In this document: one piece after another, positions 18,779-27,695 of the stretch
Layout of the letters: every line of letters starts with the position of its first letter
How positions within the stretch are numbered: position 1 is the stretch's first letter
NCBI GenBank assembly: GCA_049596955.1
Contig: JBMYMD010000001.1
Coordinates: forward strand, 124,001-188,000
DNA: 64,000 nt
Reading direction: 5' to 3'
Source of the DNA: UBA3478 sp049596955
GTDB lineage: Bacteria; Bacteroidota; Bacteroidia; Flavobacteriales; Flavobacteriaceae
Notes under the pieces: generated by a model
The model's input: the letters and a program-made list of their open reading frames with translations, nothing else
What the model was told of the DNA's origin: nothing
Database searches by the model: none
Translations under genes and position numbers: made by a program

Positions 18779-18786
18779 TAAATTTG
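18779..18786 (+). promoter_or_regulatory. -7 box directly before the Nfu gene (short or absent leader)
   Basis: TAAATTTG matches TAnnTTTG, and its last base is only 4 bases before the ATG at 18791. Transcription would start at or next to the start codon. No clear TTTG -33 element is present. Confidence 0.4.
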
Positions 18787-18790
18787 TATC

Positions 18791-19708
18791 ATGGATTATA
18801 CAATTACCGTAAAAACTACAGATAAACCACAAATACTTAAATTTGAAAGTAACCACTTTTTGGTTAAAGGTCAGTATGAATACCATAATATAGACGAGGC
18901 TAAGCATTCGCCATTGGCGACAGAACTTTTTTACCTTCCCTTCGTAAAATCGGTATTTATTGCTAGTGATTTCATCGCCATTGCCAAGTACGACATTGCT
19001 GAATGGAATGATGTAAAACATTTATTAGCCCAAAAACTAGTAGACTACTTAAATGACGATTTGGTCATTGTAAACGAAGGGGATTCCCAAAAAACACAAG
19101 CAACTTCAATTTATGTTGAGAGTACTCCAAACCCAGAAGTCATGAAATTTGTGGCCAACAGAAAAATTGTACCCAATTTATTTGAGTTTACCTCGGCTTC
19201 AGAGGCCAAACACGCTCCACTTGCCGCAATGCTTTTCAATATGCCTTTTGTCAAGCAAGTCTTTTTTGATGAAAATTACATCTCGATAACCAAAATAAAA
19301 GAAGTTGAATGGACTGAGATCCAAGTTGAACTAAGAAATCAAATACAAGATTTTTTAAGCAGTGGACAAGATGCTGTTGACACTAAAAGTCAGTTACCTG
19401 GGGGTACTTCTTTTGATAACGAGCAAGAAACACAAACTGCTTTGGCAGTGCATCCTTCTGCAGAAACAGACTTGGGTAAAAATATCATATCCATACTTGA
19501 AGAATATGTGAAACCTGCTGTGGCTAGTGATGGAGGAAATATTCAATTTGAAAAATACGAGCCCGAAACCAAAACTGTTTTTGTACTTCTACAAGGTGCT
19601 TGTGCTGGATGTCCTTCCTCAACCTTTACCTTAAAAAATGGAATCGAAACCATGTTAAAAAATATGCTTGGAGATCAAATTCAACAAGTAGTAGCTACTA
19701 ACGGCTAA
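18791..19708 (+). CDS. Nfu-type iron-sulfur scaffold with two Nfu_N domains
   Basis: It is 305 residues long. Residues about 5-85 and 107-190 are two related Nfu N-terminal domains; compare NIDEAKHSPLATELFYLPFVKSVFI with SASEAKHAPLAAMLFNMPFVKQVFF. Residues about 232-300 are the NifU C-terminal domain with Cys271-A-G-Cys274 in GACAGCPSSTF, which holds a transferable 4Fe-4S cluster. It delivers Fe-S clusters to apoproteins. The duplicated N-domain is usual in Bacteroidota. It is followed by an MscS gene 14 bases on. Confidence 0.92.
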   Translation: MDYTITVKTTDKPQILKFESNHFLVKGQYEYHNIDEAKHSPLATELFYLPFVKSVFIASDFIAIAKYDIAEWNDVKHLLAQKLVDYLNDDLVIVNEGDSQKTQATSIYVESTPNPEVMKFVANRKIVPNLFEFTSASEAKHAPLAAMLFNMPFVKQVFFDENYISITKIKEVEWTEIQVELRNQIQDFLSSGQDAVDTKSQLPGGTSFDNEQETQTALAVHPSAETDLGKNIISILEEYVKPAVASDGGNIQFEKYEPETKTVFVLLQGACAGCPSSTFTLKNGIETMLKNMLGDQIQQVVATNG

Positions 19709-19722
19709 AACCCCAAACTGAT

Positions 19723-20571
19723 ATGAAAAACGAAGTATCAAAAATATTACAAGACTACCAACGACATTTGGAGTTTGCCATAGAATACCTGTGGATAATT
19801 CTCCCTAATATCTTTTTAGGACTTCTAATAGCCATTGTTGGTTGGTGGGTCATTAAAATTATTAACCATTGGATTGCTAAATTTTTCAATCTAAGAACCT
19901 ATGACCCTACTTTAGTTCAGTTCGTGCAGGACTTTATAAACTATGCGCTTAAAGTACTCCTATTTGTGACGGTAATCACTCAGCTAGGGGTCAAAACATC
20001 TTCTTTAATTGCGATTTTAGGAGCGGCAGGTTTAGCTATTGGATTGGCTCTTCAAGGTTCACTTTCGAATTTCGCTGGTGGTATTTTACTCTTGGTTTTC
20101 AAGCCCTTCAAAGTAGGAGATTGGATTTCTACTCAGGGTACTGAAGGTAGCGTAAAACAAATCACCGTATTCTCAACTAAACTCAACACTTTTGGAAACC
20201 AAGAAGTCATAATACCCAATGGATCCCTTTCAAATGGGTCTATTATCAATTACAGTTCAGAGCCTAATCGCAGAGATAATTTTAAAATCGGAATTGGATA
20301 TACCAGCGATTTGAAAAAAGCAAAGGACCTTCTACTTGAGCTATGTAATAATCATGAATTAGTACTGCAAGAACCTGCTCCAGTTTGTGTGGTTGATGAA
20401 CTAGGGGATTTTTCTGTCAATTTAAGTCTTAGATATTGGACCAAACGCCAAGACTTTTGGACAGTGCGATTTCACATCATAGAAGAGACAAAACTTACGT
20501 TTGATTCCAATGGAATAGAGATTCCCTTCCCACATCAAGTTATGGTTTCCGAAGAAATTAAAACAGATTAA
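19723..20571 (+). CDS. MscS-family mechanosensitive channel
   Basis: This 282-residue channel has an N-terminal amphipathic part and three helices. The pore-lining helix is SLIAILGAAGLAIGLALQGSL, continuing into SNFAGGILLLVFKPFKVGDWI, the classic MscS TM3 with its Gly/Ala pattern. A beta domain (TEGSVKQITVFSTKL, VIIPNG) and alpha/beta vestibule follow. It opens on membrane tension to release solutes in hypo-osmotic shock. The 3' end overlaps convergent tsaB by 4 bases. Confidence 0.95.
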   Translation: MKNEVSKILQDYQRHLEFAIEYLWIILPNIFLGLLIAIVGWWVIKIINHWIAKFFNLRTYDPTLVQFVQDFINYALKVLLFVTVITQLGVKTSSLIAILGAAGLAIGLALQGSLSNFAGGILLLVFKPFKVGDWISTQGTEGSVKQITVFSTKLNTFGNQEVIIPNGSLSNGSIINYSSEPNRRDNFKIGIGYTSDLKKAKDLLLELCNNHELVLQEPAPVCVVDELGDFSVNLSLRYWTKRQDFWTVRFHIIEETKLTFDSNGIEIPFPHQVMVSEEIKTD

Positions 20572-21266
20572 GACTGTTTATTTGAAGGAATAGACTGAAA
20601 CTCTTTTCCATAAAAGGGCTCAAAATACGCCAAGTTTTCAATCTTTTTTTCAGCTAAATACTCTTGAGCAATTTCACCCATATACCGAGCTAATGGATGC
20701 TGATTATGTACAAACTCTATATGATTTATCGCTCCATAAGCACTAAGCAATTTTTCGGCCTTTACAGATGCATCGCCACAGATTACTATAGGTCTATCGA
20801 CTTTATTGAGTTCATCAAAAAATGATTCGTCTATAATTTGGTTGCGTGTTGACCATACCGAATTGAAATTTTCATCAAATAAGTGTAAAAAAACCTCATC
20901 TCTTCGTGCATCAAACATGGGTAACACCAAGCGGTTTGAATACTTTGAAGACCTTTGACTGTGCGCCAAAATCTTTAAACTATCTATGGCCACTAAAGGT
21001 ATATCTAATGAAAAACAAATACCCTTTGCAGCTGAAACGCCTATTCGAAGTCCGGTGTAAGATCCTGGCCCTTTTCCAATTGCCACTGCATCTAGATCAG
21101 ATACATCTCTATTATTCTTCTGCAGTAGATTTTCAATTTCAGTGTGCAATTTTTCACTATGCACATACTTTTCGTCTAAAATATCAACGGCATCAACTAA
21201 AGCCTTGTGTTCAAACAAACCAATTGAACAACTTTTAGTTGAAGTATCAAAGCATAAAATAGTCAC
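20568..21266 (-). CDS. tsaB: tRNA threonylcarbamoyladenosine synthesis protein TsaB
   Basis: The 232-residue ASKHA-fold protein begins ILCFDTSTKSCSIGLF and has the family segments GKGPGSYTGLRIG and AAKGICFSLDIPLVAIDSL. TsaB pairs with TsaD and TsaE to place t6A37 on ANN-decoding tRNAs. It lies downstream of the TolC gene on the same strand with a 26-base gap. Confidence 0.95.
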   Translation of the reverse strand: MTILCFDTSTKSCSIGLFEHKALVDAVDILDEKYVHSEKLHTEIENLLQKNNRDVSDLDAVAIGKGPGSYTGLRIGVSAAKGICFSLDIPLVAIDSLKILAHSQRSSKYSNRLVLPMFDARRDEVFLHLFDENFNSVWSTRNQIIDESFFDELNKVDRPIVICGDASVKAEKLLSAYGAINHIEFVHNQHPLARYMGEIAQEYLAEKKIENLAYFEPFYGKEFQSIPSNKQS

Positions 21267-21292
21267 GTTATTTACAACATCTAAGGGTAAAA

Positions 21293-22675
21293 CTATTGCA
21301 TTTCTGCTAATGGTAATCCAAAGTAAAACTCTAACACCTTCAATCTAAAGATATAATCGTACTTGGTACGAATAACATTGGCTTCAGCATTATCGAGTCT
21401 TGCTTGAGCTTGACTAAAGTTAAAGGCGTTCATCAATCCTACATCAAATCGTTCTTTTGCATATTGATAGGCTAATCTTCGTGCTTCGAGGGTTTTTTGA
21501 GCTGCTTCATAGGCTTTGGCGAAACTCTTTACATCTACATAAGCCTGATTGACAGTGTTTTCTAAATCTAGTTTAACCTGTTCGAATTGAAGTTCAGATC
21601 TTTTTACATTGATCTCTGCCCTTTTTACATTATTTGAGGTGGCAAAACCATTGAAAATAGGAATATTTAAAGATAACCCATAGTTTATACCATCGTTTGT
21701 ATACAATTGTGTTATAACATCAGGTCTGACCAATGAAAAATCATCTGTCGGGTCTGCAGGATTTTCATTTAAATTAGGCTCTAATCGAAATTGATCACTG
21801 GCAAAAGTATTGTAATTTAAGAACGCACTTAAAGTTGGAAAAAGTTGACCCTTAGCCAATTTATAATCTTGCTGAGCTAAAGCGACATTATATTTTGAAA
21901 CTTGTATATCATTTCTAAATGTAAGCGCTTTATTGAAAATTGATTTTGCTGATTGTTCAAGAATAGTTGAAGAAGGAACTTCAAAAGACTCATCTGCTAT
22001 ATCAAAATTTTCATAATCTGTAATTTGAAGTAATTGCGCCAAGTTTATTCGAGAAATAATAACACTGTTTTCTGCATTGACCACCTGTTGTTCTTGATTT
22101 GCCGCAGTAGCTTCGATTTCTAACAAATCTCCTCGTGGAACTACACCAGAAGCAACAAGTTCTTGAGTTCGCTTCAAATCCTGTTCAGTGATATTATATT
22201 GAGCTTGAGCAACCTTGAGAGATTCTTTACTTGATATTACCCTTAGGTAAGCATTTGCAACTGCAAGACTGATGTCATCCTTTAAATCTGCAACTCGATA
22301 CTGGGTTGCTAGTGAATTGAGTTGAGCACGCTGGGCTCGTCTAATCGTTCTCAACCCGTCGAATATGGTATAACCAAAAGAAAGGCCTGCACTTCCAGAC
22401 AAAATGGTTCCTATCGTATTGGTTTGCGTCTGAGGATCTAAGATTAAACCTTTACTCTCATTCAATGATATAGATCCGTTAACTCTTGGAAGCATGCCTC
22501 CTAAGGCATCTTTTTCGGCCAAGGCTGCGTTCTCTAAATCTAATTCAAATTGGGCTATACTAATGTTGTTCTCTAGAGCATACATCACACATTCTAACAA
22601 ACCCATTTTTTTTATTTGGGCCGATGAATTACTATAAACACAAAGCGATAATATTACTAAAAGGATTTTCTTCAT
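21293..22675 (-). CDS. TolC-family outer-membrane efflux protein
   Basis: The 460-residue protein has a signal peptide (ILLVILSLCVYSNSSAQ). Two similar halves of long coiled helices contain the usual ALENNISIAQFELDLENA start, and beta-strand segments such as GLSLNIPIFNG carry the TolC 'NIPIF' mark. It forms the trimeric exit duct. It is the last gene of an operon with a periplasmic adaptor, two permeases and an ATPase, with 5-24-base or overlapping junctions. Confidence 0.93.
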   Translation of the reverse strand: MKKILLVILSLCVYSNSSAQIKKMGLLECVMYALENNISIAQFELDLENAALAEKDALGGMLPRVNGSISLNESKGLILDPQTQTNTIGTILSGSAGLSFGYTIFDGLRTIRRAQRAQLNSLATQYRVADLKDDISLAVANAYLRVISSKESLKVAQAQYNITEQDLKRTQELVASGVVPRGDLLEIEATAANQEQQVVNAENSVIISRINLAQLLQITDYENFDIADESFEVPSSTILEQSAKSIFNKALTFRNDIQVSKYNVALAQQDYKLAKGQLFPTLSAFLNYNTFASDQFRLEPNLNENPADPTDDFSLVRPDVITQLYTNDGINYGLSLNIPIFNGFATSNNVKRAEINVKRSELQFEQVKLDLENTVNQAYVDVKSFAKAYEAAQKTLEARRLAYQYAKERFDVGLMNAFNFSQAQARLDNAEANVIRTKYDYIFRLKVLEFYFGLPLAEMQ

Positions 22676-22680
22676 AACTA

Positions 22681-23817
22681 TTAATTTGAGACTGTAATTT
22701 CTGTGTCTTCTTCTCCTATTTTAATAGGTTCTGTCTTATTCCACTCCTTAATCTTGTCGTTTTCTTCAACTCCACTCAAGATCTCTATATTAATTCCATC
22801 TGAAATTCCAACTTCAATATCTCGTCGCTCAAATTGCTGTTCTCCAGTCTCTACTTCGATAAAAGGTTTTTCTGTGGTTCTATCGAATTGTAGAAGCGCT
22901 TCAGGGATAACCAATATGTTTTCTTTTCGTTCTAAAATTAATGAAGCATTGGCACTATAACCAGCGCGAACTAAAAACTCATCTCCTACTTCAACATCAC
23001 CTTCAATTTTAAATTGAACTGCACCGGCTTCTTCTACTCCTTTAGGTGCAATAAAACGCAACCTTGCATCCAATTCTTTGTCTTCTACAGCCCCTAAACT
23101 AATTTTTAAAGGCATTCCAACTTCTAGTTTTCCAACTTCTCCTTCATCTACTTTTCCTTCAAAAACCATATTTTTTAAATCTGCAATTGTTGCGATTGTC
23201 GTTCCTGCATTAAAATTGTTTGCTTGTATTACTTGGTATCCTTTTTCGACAGGAATCTCTAAAATAGTTCCATCCACAGTAGCTCTAATATTTGTATTTG
23301 CTGAAGAAGAACCTCCTGCAGAACCCAATTTTATGATTTGAAAATCTGCTCTCGCATTTCGAAGCTCTTGTTTCGCTCTTTCATAAGATAATTGAAGATT
23401 TATGAAATCTTGATTGGAAATCACTCCTTTATCAAAAAGAGCTTTGTTGCGTTCATACTCAATTTTAGAATTGTTCAAAACCAACTCTGCATTTCGAACT
23501 CGCCCCTGCGAGGAGTTAAGAGCTTGTTCGTTAGGAACAACTTTAATTACTGCTATCAATTCTCCAGCCATTACCTGATCTCCTTCTTCCTTGAGAATTT
23601 TATCGACAATACCTGAAATCTGAGGTTTGATTTCTACCTCGTCTTCAGGAACTACTTTACCTGTAGCCACAGTCTTTTGTTCAATAGCGCCGTAAAACGG
23701 ACTATAAGTTTCATATGTTATAGCAGCTTTACTATTGGATTTTACAAAAAAGGCTCCCGCCCATAAAACTCCAATTACTAAGACCATTATTAAAGTCCAT
23801 CTTAAAATTACTTTCAT
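22681..23817 (-). CDS. Periplasmic adaptor (membrane fusion) protein, MacA/HlyD type
   Basis: The 378-residue protein has an N-terminal anchor (WTLIMVLVIGVLWAGAFFV). A lipoyl-like half motif (GKVVPEDEVEIKPQISGIVDKIL), a helical hairpin (about residues 100-160), the second lipoyl half (IRATVDGTILEIPVEKGYQV) and a beta-barrel follow. It links the MacB-like permease to the TolC-like duct. Its place between TolC and permease genes fits. Confidence 0.92.
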   Translation of the reverse strand: MKVILRWTLIMVLVIGVLWAGAFFVKSNSKAAITYETYSPFYGAIEQKTVATGKVVPEDEVEIKPQISGIVDKILKEEGDQVMAGELIAVIKVVPNEQALNSSQGRVRNAELVLNNSKIEYERNKALFDKGVISNQDFINLQLSYERAKQELRNARADFQIIKLGSAGGSSSANTNIRATVDGTILEIPVEKGYQVIQANNFNAGTTIATIADLKNMVFEGKVDEGEVGKLEVGMPLKISLGAVEDKELDARLRFIAPKGVEEAGAVQFKIEGDVEVGDEFLVRAGYSANASLILERKENILVIPEALLQFDRTTEKPFIEVETGEQQFERRDIEVGISDGINIEILSGVEENDKIKEWNKTEPIKIGEEDTEITVSN

Positions 23818-23840
23818 CTTTTTCTAGTTCTAAACGTTAA

Positions 23841-25106
23841 TTATTCTTCTCTTAATGCCTCAATAGGCTTTATACTCACTGCCCTTTGAGCAGGTATTAA
23901 TCCAATTAGTGTTCCTAAAAAAACCATTAAAAACAATGCCCCAACCACATACTCAATCTCAACGGTTGGATTGGTATATGGAAAATCAGTGTCAATTGTG
24001 TAATAGTTAAGTGTACTCAAGGCCATAGCACCAAGTACAATACCTACAATACCAGATATAACAGTCAAAAAAACACTCTCTAATAAAATTAAATTTCGCA
24101 CCTCTGCAGGAGTGGCTCCTAGAGCTCTTCGCACCCCTAATTCTTTAGTTCTCTCCTTCACAGAAATTAGAAGTATATTTCCAATTCCAACTACTCCAGC
24201 CAAAATGGTAGCAATTCCGATAATTAAAGACAAAAAACTTAGCCCATTAGCAAAGCCCATGATTTGTCCAAATACTTCGCCCAAATTAAACGAGGCAAAG
24301 GCGCGCTCATCTGTTGGATCAACCTTGTGAATTGCTTTTAAGACTGCCTTTACATCTTTTTCAACCTGAATTACGTCGGCGTCATCGTAAGCTGCAATAG
24401 CCATAAAGCCTATTTTCTCTCCTGTATTGTACAATTTTTTGAAGGTAGAGAAAGGAATAAATACGTCACTGTCATTTTCAAAACCACCTCCAGGAACAAA
24501 CTTGTGAATTCCAACAACCTTGAAATACACATTGTCAATTCTAATGTACTGCCCTATTGGATTTTCATTTAAATCAAAAAGTTCTTTTTGTGTGCGTTCA
24601 CCTATGACACAAACCTTTCTAGACATTTCAATGTCTTTTTCATTGATGTAACGCCCACCTTCGTAAATCTCCTTAGTTGCAATTTTTGTGTATTCAGGAT
24701 AATCTCCGTAAACGGCGTAATTTCCAGTGTTTTGCCCCCTAACCACTAAGGCAGGAGACCCGCCAAAAATTCCTTTGACAATTCTAGGAGCTATAATATC
24801 AATTTCTGCAATTCGTTTTTTGAGTGTTTCAACGTCGCTTAAAGTTATACTCAATCTTCTGCCTGTTTTATAACCTCCATATGGCTTTGATGTGGATTGT
24901 GCAAAAACAAAAAGACTGTTTTTCGCAACACTTTCGAAGGCTCTTTCAAAACCATTGTCGAGACCCTTTGCTGCTCCAGACATTGCGATGTAAACAAAAA
25001 TTCCCCATAGAACACCAACAACCGTTAATCCTGTTCGGATTTTGTTTTTTCCGATAGAACTGAAGATTTCTTGCCAAGTATCTCGTTGTAATAAAAAACT
25101 GATCAT
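23841..25106 (-). CDS. MacB-like ABC transporter permease (FtsX fold), second of two
   Basis: The 421-residue protein has an N-terminal helix, a large periplasmic MacB_PCD domain (about 50-280) and three C-terminal helices. The FtsX core ends with VKERTKELGVRRALGATPAEVRNLILLE and GLIPAQRAVSIKPIEALREE. Such permeases drive export by transenvelope mechanotransmission. It abuts the upstream permease gene without a gap, which suggests the pair forms a heterodimer. Confidence 0.93.
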   Translation of the reverse strand: MISFLLQRDTWQEIFSSIGKNKIRTGLTVVGVLWGIFVYIAMSGAAKGLDNGFERAFESVAKNSLFVFAQSTSKPYGGYKTGRRLSITLSDVETLKKRIAEIDIIAPRIVKGIFGGSPALVVRGQNTGNYAVYGDYPEYTKIATKEIYEGGRYINEKDIEMSRKVCVIGERTQKELFDLNENPIGQYIRIDNVYFKVVGIHKFVPGGGFENDSDVFIPFSTFKKLYNTGEKIGFMAIAAYDDADVIQVEKDVKAVLKAIHKVDPTDERAFASFNLGEVFGQIMGFANGLSFLSLIIGIATILAGVVGIGNILLISVKERTKELGVRRALGATPAEVRNLILLESVFLTVISGIVGIVLGAMALSTLNYYTIDTDFPYTNPTVEIEYVVGALFLMVFLGTLIGLIPAQRAVSIKPIEALREE

Positions 25107-26336
25107 TTATTCGTCTCTTAGTGCTACAATTGGTTTAATTCTCGCTGCTCTTTTTGCAGGAACGTAACCTGCAATGGTTCCAAATACAATTAAAACTACA
25201 GTTGCTGAAACTGCAAACCCAAGGTCTATGTAGGGATTTTTAATAAAGTAGTCCTCCAACTTTTCTCCGAGATTTTGCAAAATTGAAATACCAAATAGCA
25301 TTCCAGAAAATCCAGACAAGGTCGTAATTGTTATTGCTTCGATTAAAATAGTACTAATCACCATTTTTGGTGTTGCACCCAATGCTTTTCGGATACCTAT
25401 CTCTTTTGTCCGTTCTTTGACTACAAAAATCATGATATTGCTTACGCCAATTATACCGGCAATAATTGTACCAACAGCAAAAAAGAGTGCGATTAATCCT
25501 AAAACTGTAGCCAACTGCTGAGTTTGCTTTAATTCCTCAGCTAGATTTCGAACAAATATTCCAGAGCGATCCTCTCGAGCAATAAATTTTTTCTCCTTTA
25601 AAAATTTCGTAACGTTCTTTTCCAAGGTAAGTGCCCCAGCATATCCTATGCTGGGTTTAAAACCAATAATAATTTCATTGAGTTTGTCATTTCCCTTTTC
25701 TATTCTTTGTCTAGTGGTATAAGGAATATAAATTATTCGCTCTTCATTATCTCCTCCATCATCTTGATAAACACCTACAACCTTGAATATGCTATTTCCA
25801 ATAGAAATGAATTTACCCAAGGCATCTTCTCCGTTAAAGAGATCAATTTCAACAAGCCTTCCAATAACAGCATTCTTAGTCTTTTCTTTGATGTCGAGTT
25901 CGTTAATGTAGCGCCCCTTCATCATAATGGTTTTTTCATTAATGCGATGGGAAGGAGCTACACCTCTATTGGTATAATTATTAGATTCATTCTTATAACT
26001 CACATTACTGCTTCTGCTGATACGCGGAGTAATGTAATCGATAAATAGGGCGAAATTATTTGATAAATCTTCTAGGTCGCTATTATCTAACTCTATTCTT
26101 CTTTGAGATTTATAACCTTTGTATGGCATTGATGTTCTCCCAGGGAAAATGAAAAATGTATTGGTAGAATCATCGCCAAAAAATTCTTGAAATGTATTTT
26201 GGAGTCCATTAGTGAAACCAACTAATATTACTACAATAAGAATTCCAATGGCCATTGTGAATCCCGTAAGAAAAGTCCTTAGTTTATTCTTACGAATGGT
26301 GTCAAATATTTCCTTCCAAGTATCTCTACTTAACAT
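25107..26336 (-). CDS. MacB-like ABC transporter permease (FtsX fold), first of two
   Basis: The 409-residue protein has the same plan as its downstream neighbour: one N-terminal helix (FLTGFTMAIGILIVVILVGF), a periplasmic domain, and three C-terminal helices with VVKERTKEIGIRKALGATPKMVIST and YVPAKRAARIKPIVALRDE. The gene overlaps the 3' end of the ATPase gene by 11 bases. With the ATPase it makes a MacB-type exporter of unknown cargo. The neighbouring peptide locus makes a peptide cargo possible, but it is not shown. Confidence 0.93.
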   Translation of the reverse strand: MLSRDTWKEIFDTIRKNKLRTFLTGFTMAIGILIVVILVGFTNGLQNTFQEFFGDDSTNTFFIFPGRTSMPYKGYKSQRRIELDNSDLEDLSNNFALFIDYITPRISRSSNVSYKNESNNYTNRGVAPSHRINEKTIMMKGRYINELDIKEKTKNAVIGRLVEIDLFNGEDALGKFISIGNSIFKVVGVYQDDGGDNEERIIYIPYTTRQRIEKGNDKLNEIIIGFKPSIGYAGALTLEKNVTKFLKEKKFIAREDRSGIFVRNLAEELKQTQQLATVLGLIALFFAVGTIIAGIIGVSNIMIFVVKERTKEIGIRKALGATPKMVISTILIEAITITTLSGFSGMLFGISILQNLGEKLEDYFIKNPYIDLGFAVSATVVLIVFGTIAGYVPAKRAARIKPIVALRDE

Positions 26337-27030
26337 ACTGAGAGGCCCTAACTTGTTCTACTTTCTTATCCTCAACGATCACACCGTCTTTCAAATAGAC
26401 TATACGCTTGCACATATGCGCAATTTCGTTTTCGTGAGTTACCACTAAAATGGTATTTCCTTCGTCATTGATTTTTTGAATTAAATCCATGACTTCATAT
26501 GAGGTTTGACTATCTAAGGCACCAGTAGGTTCATCTGCAAGTAACACCTTCGGTTCTGCTGCCATGGCTCTGGCAATGGCTACACGTTGCTTTTGTCCTC
26601 CAGACAATTCGCTTGGAAGGTGGTTTGCCCAAGGTTTGAGCCCTACTCTTTCGAGATAAGACAGGGCCTTTTGTAGACGCTCTTTTCGAGGCACCCGTTG
26701 ATAATACAAAGGCAAGGCTACATTTTCAACTGCCGATTTGTAATTAATCAGGTTAAACGATTGAAAAATAAATCCAAGGAATTTGTTGCGGTATTCCGCA
26801 GCTTTAGTCTCGTCGAGTTTCTCTATTTTGACCTCATCAAGGGTATAAGTACCCTCGTCGGCCTCGTCGAGCATTCCTAAAATGTTTAAGAAGGTAGATT
26901 TTCCAGATCCTGAAGACCCCATTATCGCAACTAATTCTCCTGCTTCAGCCTTAAAATTTATTCCCTTTAACACGTGCAGAGAGTTGCTGCCCATCTTATA
27001 CGATTTATGCAGGTTCTCGATTTTTATCAT
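26326..27030 (-). CDS. ABC transporter ATP-binding protein (LolD/MacB type)
   Basis: This 234-residue ATPase has Walker A GSSGSGKST (38-46), Q-loop FIFQSFNL, signature LSGGQKQRVAIARAMA, Walker B VLLADEPTGALDS and the H-loop VVTHENEIA. It powers the two FtsX-type permeases encoded just downstream. It lies 68 bases after the end of the C39 peptidase gene on the same strand. This gap has no clear terminator, so read-through from the peptide locus is possible. Confidence 0.95.
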   Translation of the reverse strand: MIKIENLHKSYKMGSNSLHVLKGINFKAEAGELVAIMGSSGSGKSTFLNILGMLDEADEGTYTLDEVKIEKLDETKAAEYRNKFLGFIFQSFNLINYKSAVENVALPLYYQRVPRKERLQKALSYLERVGLKPWANHLPSELSGGQKQRVAIARAMAAEPKVLLADEPTGALDSQTSYEVMDLIQKINDEGNTILVVTHENEIAHMCKRIVYLKDGVIVEDKKVEQVRASQYVK

Positions 27031-27098
27031 AGCCTATTTTGGATTCTTTTTTTTAAGACTGCAAAAATGCGAAATTGTTACATCATTAAACAAAATTT

Positions 27099-27491
27099 TT
27101 AAACTTTTATTTGTAAATAAACACCTGTCCAAAGTGTTTTTAAGACCTCTTTGGACAGGTGAACAAGCTCTCCAATAGCTGGATCCAACCAAATTATATA
27201 ACTCTTCTCAACCTTGTATAATACCACAAAATGTCCAGTTTTATTTAGATTTCCCAGTAATAAAATAATTGGAAGATTAACATCAGAAGGCAGTGTTTTG
27301 TTTAACGAAAAAAAAGCGTCGGCCTTTACATTCTCTTTGTTAAAGGCAATTTTCAAGTCGTACAGACTAGATCCCTTGGCTTCTTTCACTCTTGGTAAAC
27401 TAGAATCACAATACTTAATGCTGTAGAATTGCATTACAGATTGGAAGCAAGCAATGGCACATGTATTTGTTTTATTCTGCCTGACTCTCAT
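27099..27491 (-). CDS. Stand-alone C39 peptidase (double-glycine leader protease)
   Basis: At 130 residues it is just the C39 papain-like domain, without the ABC transporter it is usually fused to. Seen are the oxyanion Gln5, nucleophile Cys11 in QNKTNTCAIACFQSVMQFY, catalytic His87 in GHFVVLYKV, and Asp103 in WLDPAIGE; WTGVYL is the usual C-terminal end. The family cuts after Gly-Gly of bacteriocin-type leaders. Two peptides with such leaders are encoded upstream in the same run (27688-27852 and 31741-31887). Its ATG overlaps the stop of the preceding 33-residue ORF by four bases. Confidence 0.85.
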   Translation of the reverse strand: MRVRQNKTNTCAIACFQSVMQFYSIKYCDSSLPRVKEAKGSSLYDLKIAFNKENVKADAFFSLNKTLPSDVNLPIILLLGNLNKTGHFVVLYKVEKSYIIWLDPAIGELVHLSKEVLKTLWTGVYLQIKV

Positions 27492-27589
27492 AACAAAGAA
27501 AAAAATGACTTAAGAAATCTTCCGAGAATAAAAAAAGATATAAAGATGACTATCAAAATTAATAGTGCCCAGTTTTGATTGAACTTCAT
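27488..27589 (-). CDS. 33-residue hydrophobic peptide in the peptide locus
   Basis: It starts MKFNQNWALLILIVIFISFF and ends with a basic, Phe-rich tail (GRFLKSFFSLL), so it is almost entirely one transmembrane helix with a positive C-terminal end. It overlaps the C39 start by ATGA and lies 1 base after the stop of the preceding small ORF. There is no Gly-Gly leader. Possible roles are immunity protein, peptide-exporter accessory, or a leaderless antimicrobial peptide. No homology is claimed. Confidence 0.55.
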   Translation of the reverse strand: MKFNQNWALLILIVIFISFFILGRFLKSFFSLL

Positions 27590-27590
27590 A

Positions 27591-27695
27591 TCATTCGATA
27601 TCGTGAATTTTACGATATAAATTTCTTCCAAATTCAAAACTATCAATATATAACTCAATAATAGCGATGGTCCAGTTTGATTTCGAATTACTCAT
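27591..27695 (-). CDS. 34-residue peptide in the peptide locus
   Basis: It begins MSNSKSNWTIAIIELYIDSF and continues with a mixed-charge helix (EFGRNLYRKIHDIE). Its ATG overlaps the stop region of the double-glycine peptide gene by 8 bases, and its stop precedes the next ATG by 1 base. The whole could form one amphipathic helix. No leader motif and no recognised family. Tight coupling to its neighbours is the main evidence that it is translated. Confidence 0.5.
   Translation of the reverse strand: MSNSKSNWTIAIIELYIDSFEFGRNLYRKIHDIE

Noticed and set aside
21293..27030. The TolC/adaptor/permease/ATPase operon as a dedicated exporter of the peptide locus
   Set aside because: It is possible, but the operon has the form of a general MacAB-type exporter, has no C39 domain of its own, and I recall similar operons next to cytochrome-oxidase assembly genes in flavobacteria lacking such peptides. 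I keep it as a neighbour, not part of the locus.
27031..27098. Promoter or terminator between the C39 gene and the ABC ATPase gene
   Set aside because: The 68 bases are AT-rich with no stable hairpin and only poor matches to TAnnTTTG, so I could not support either.
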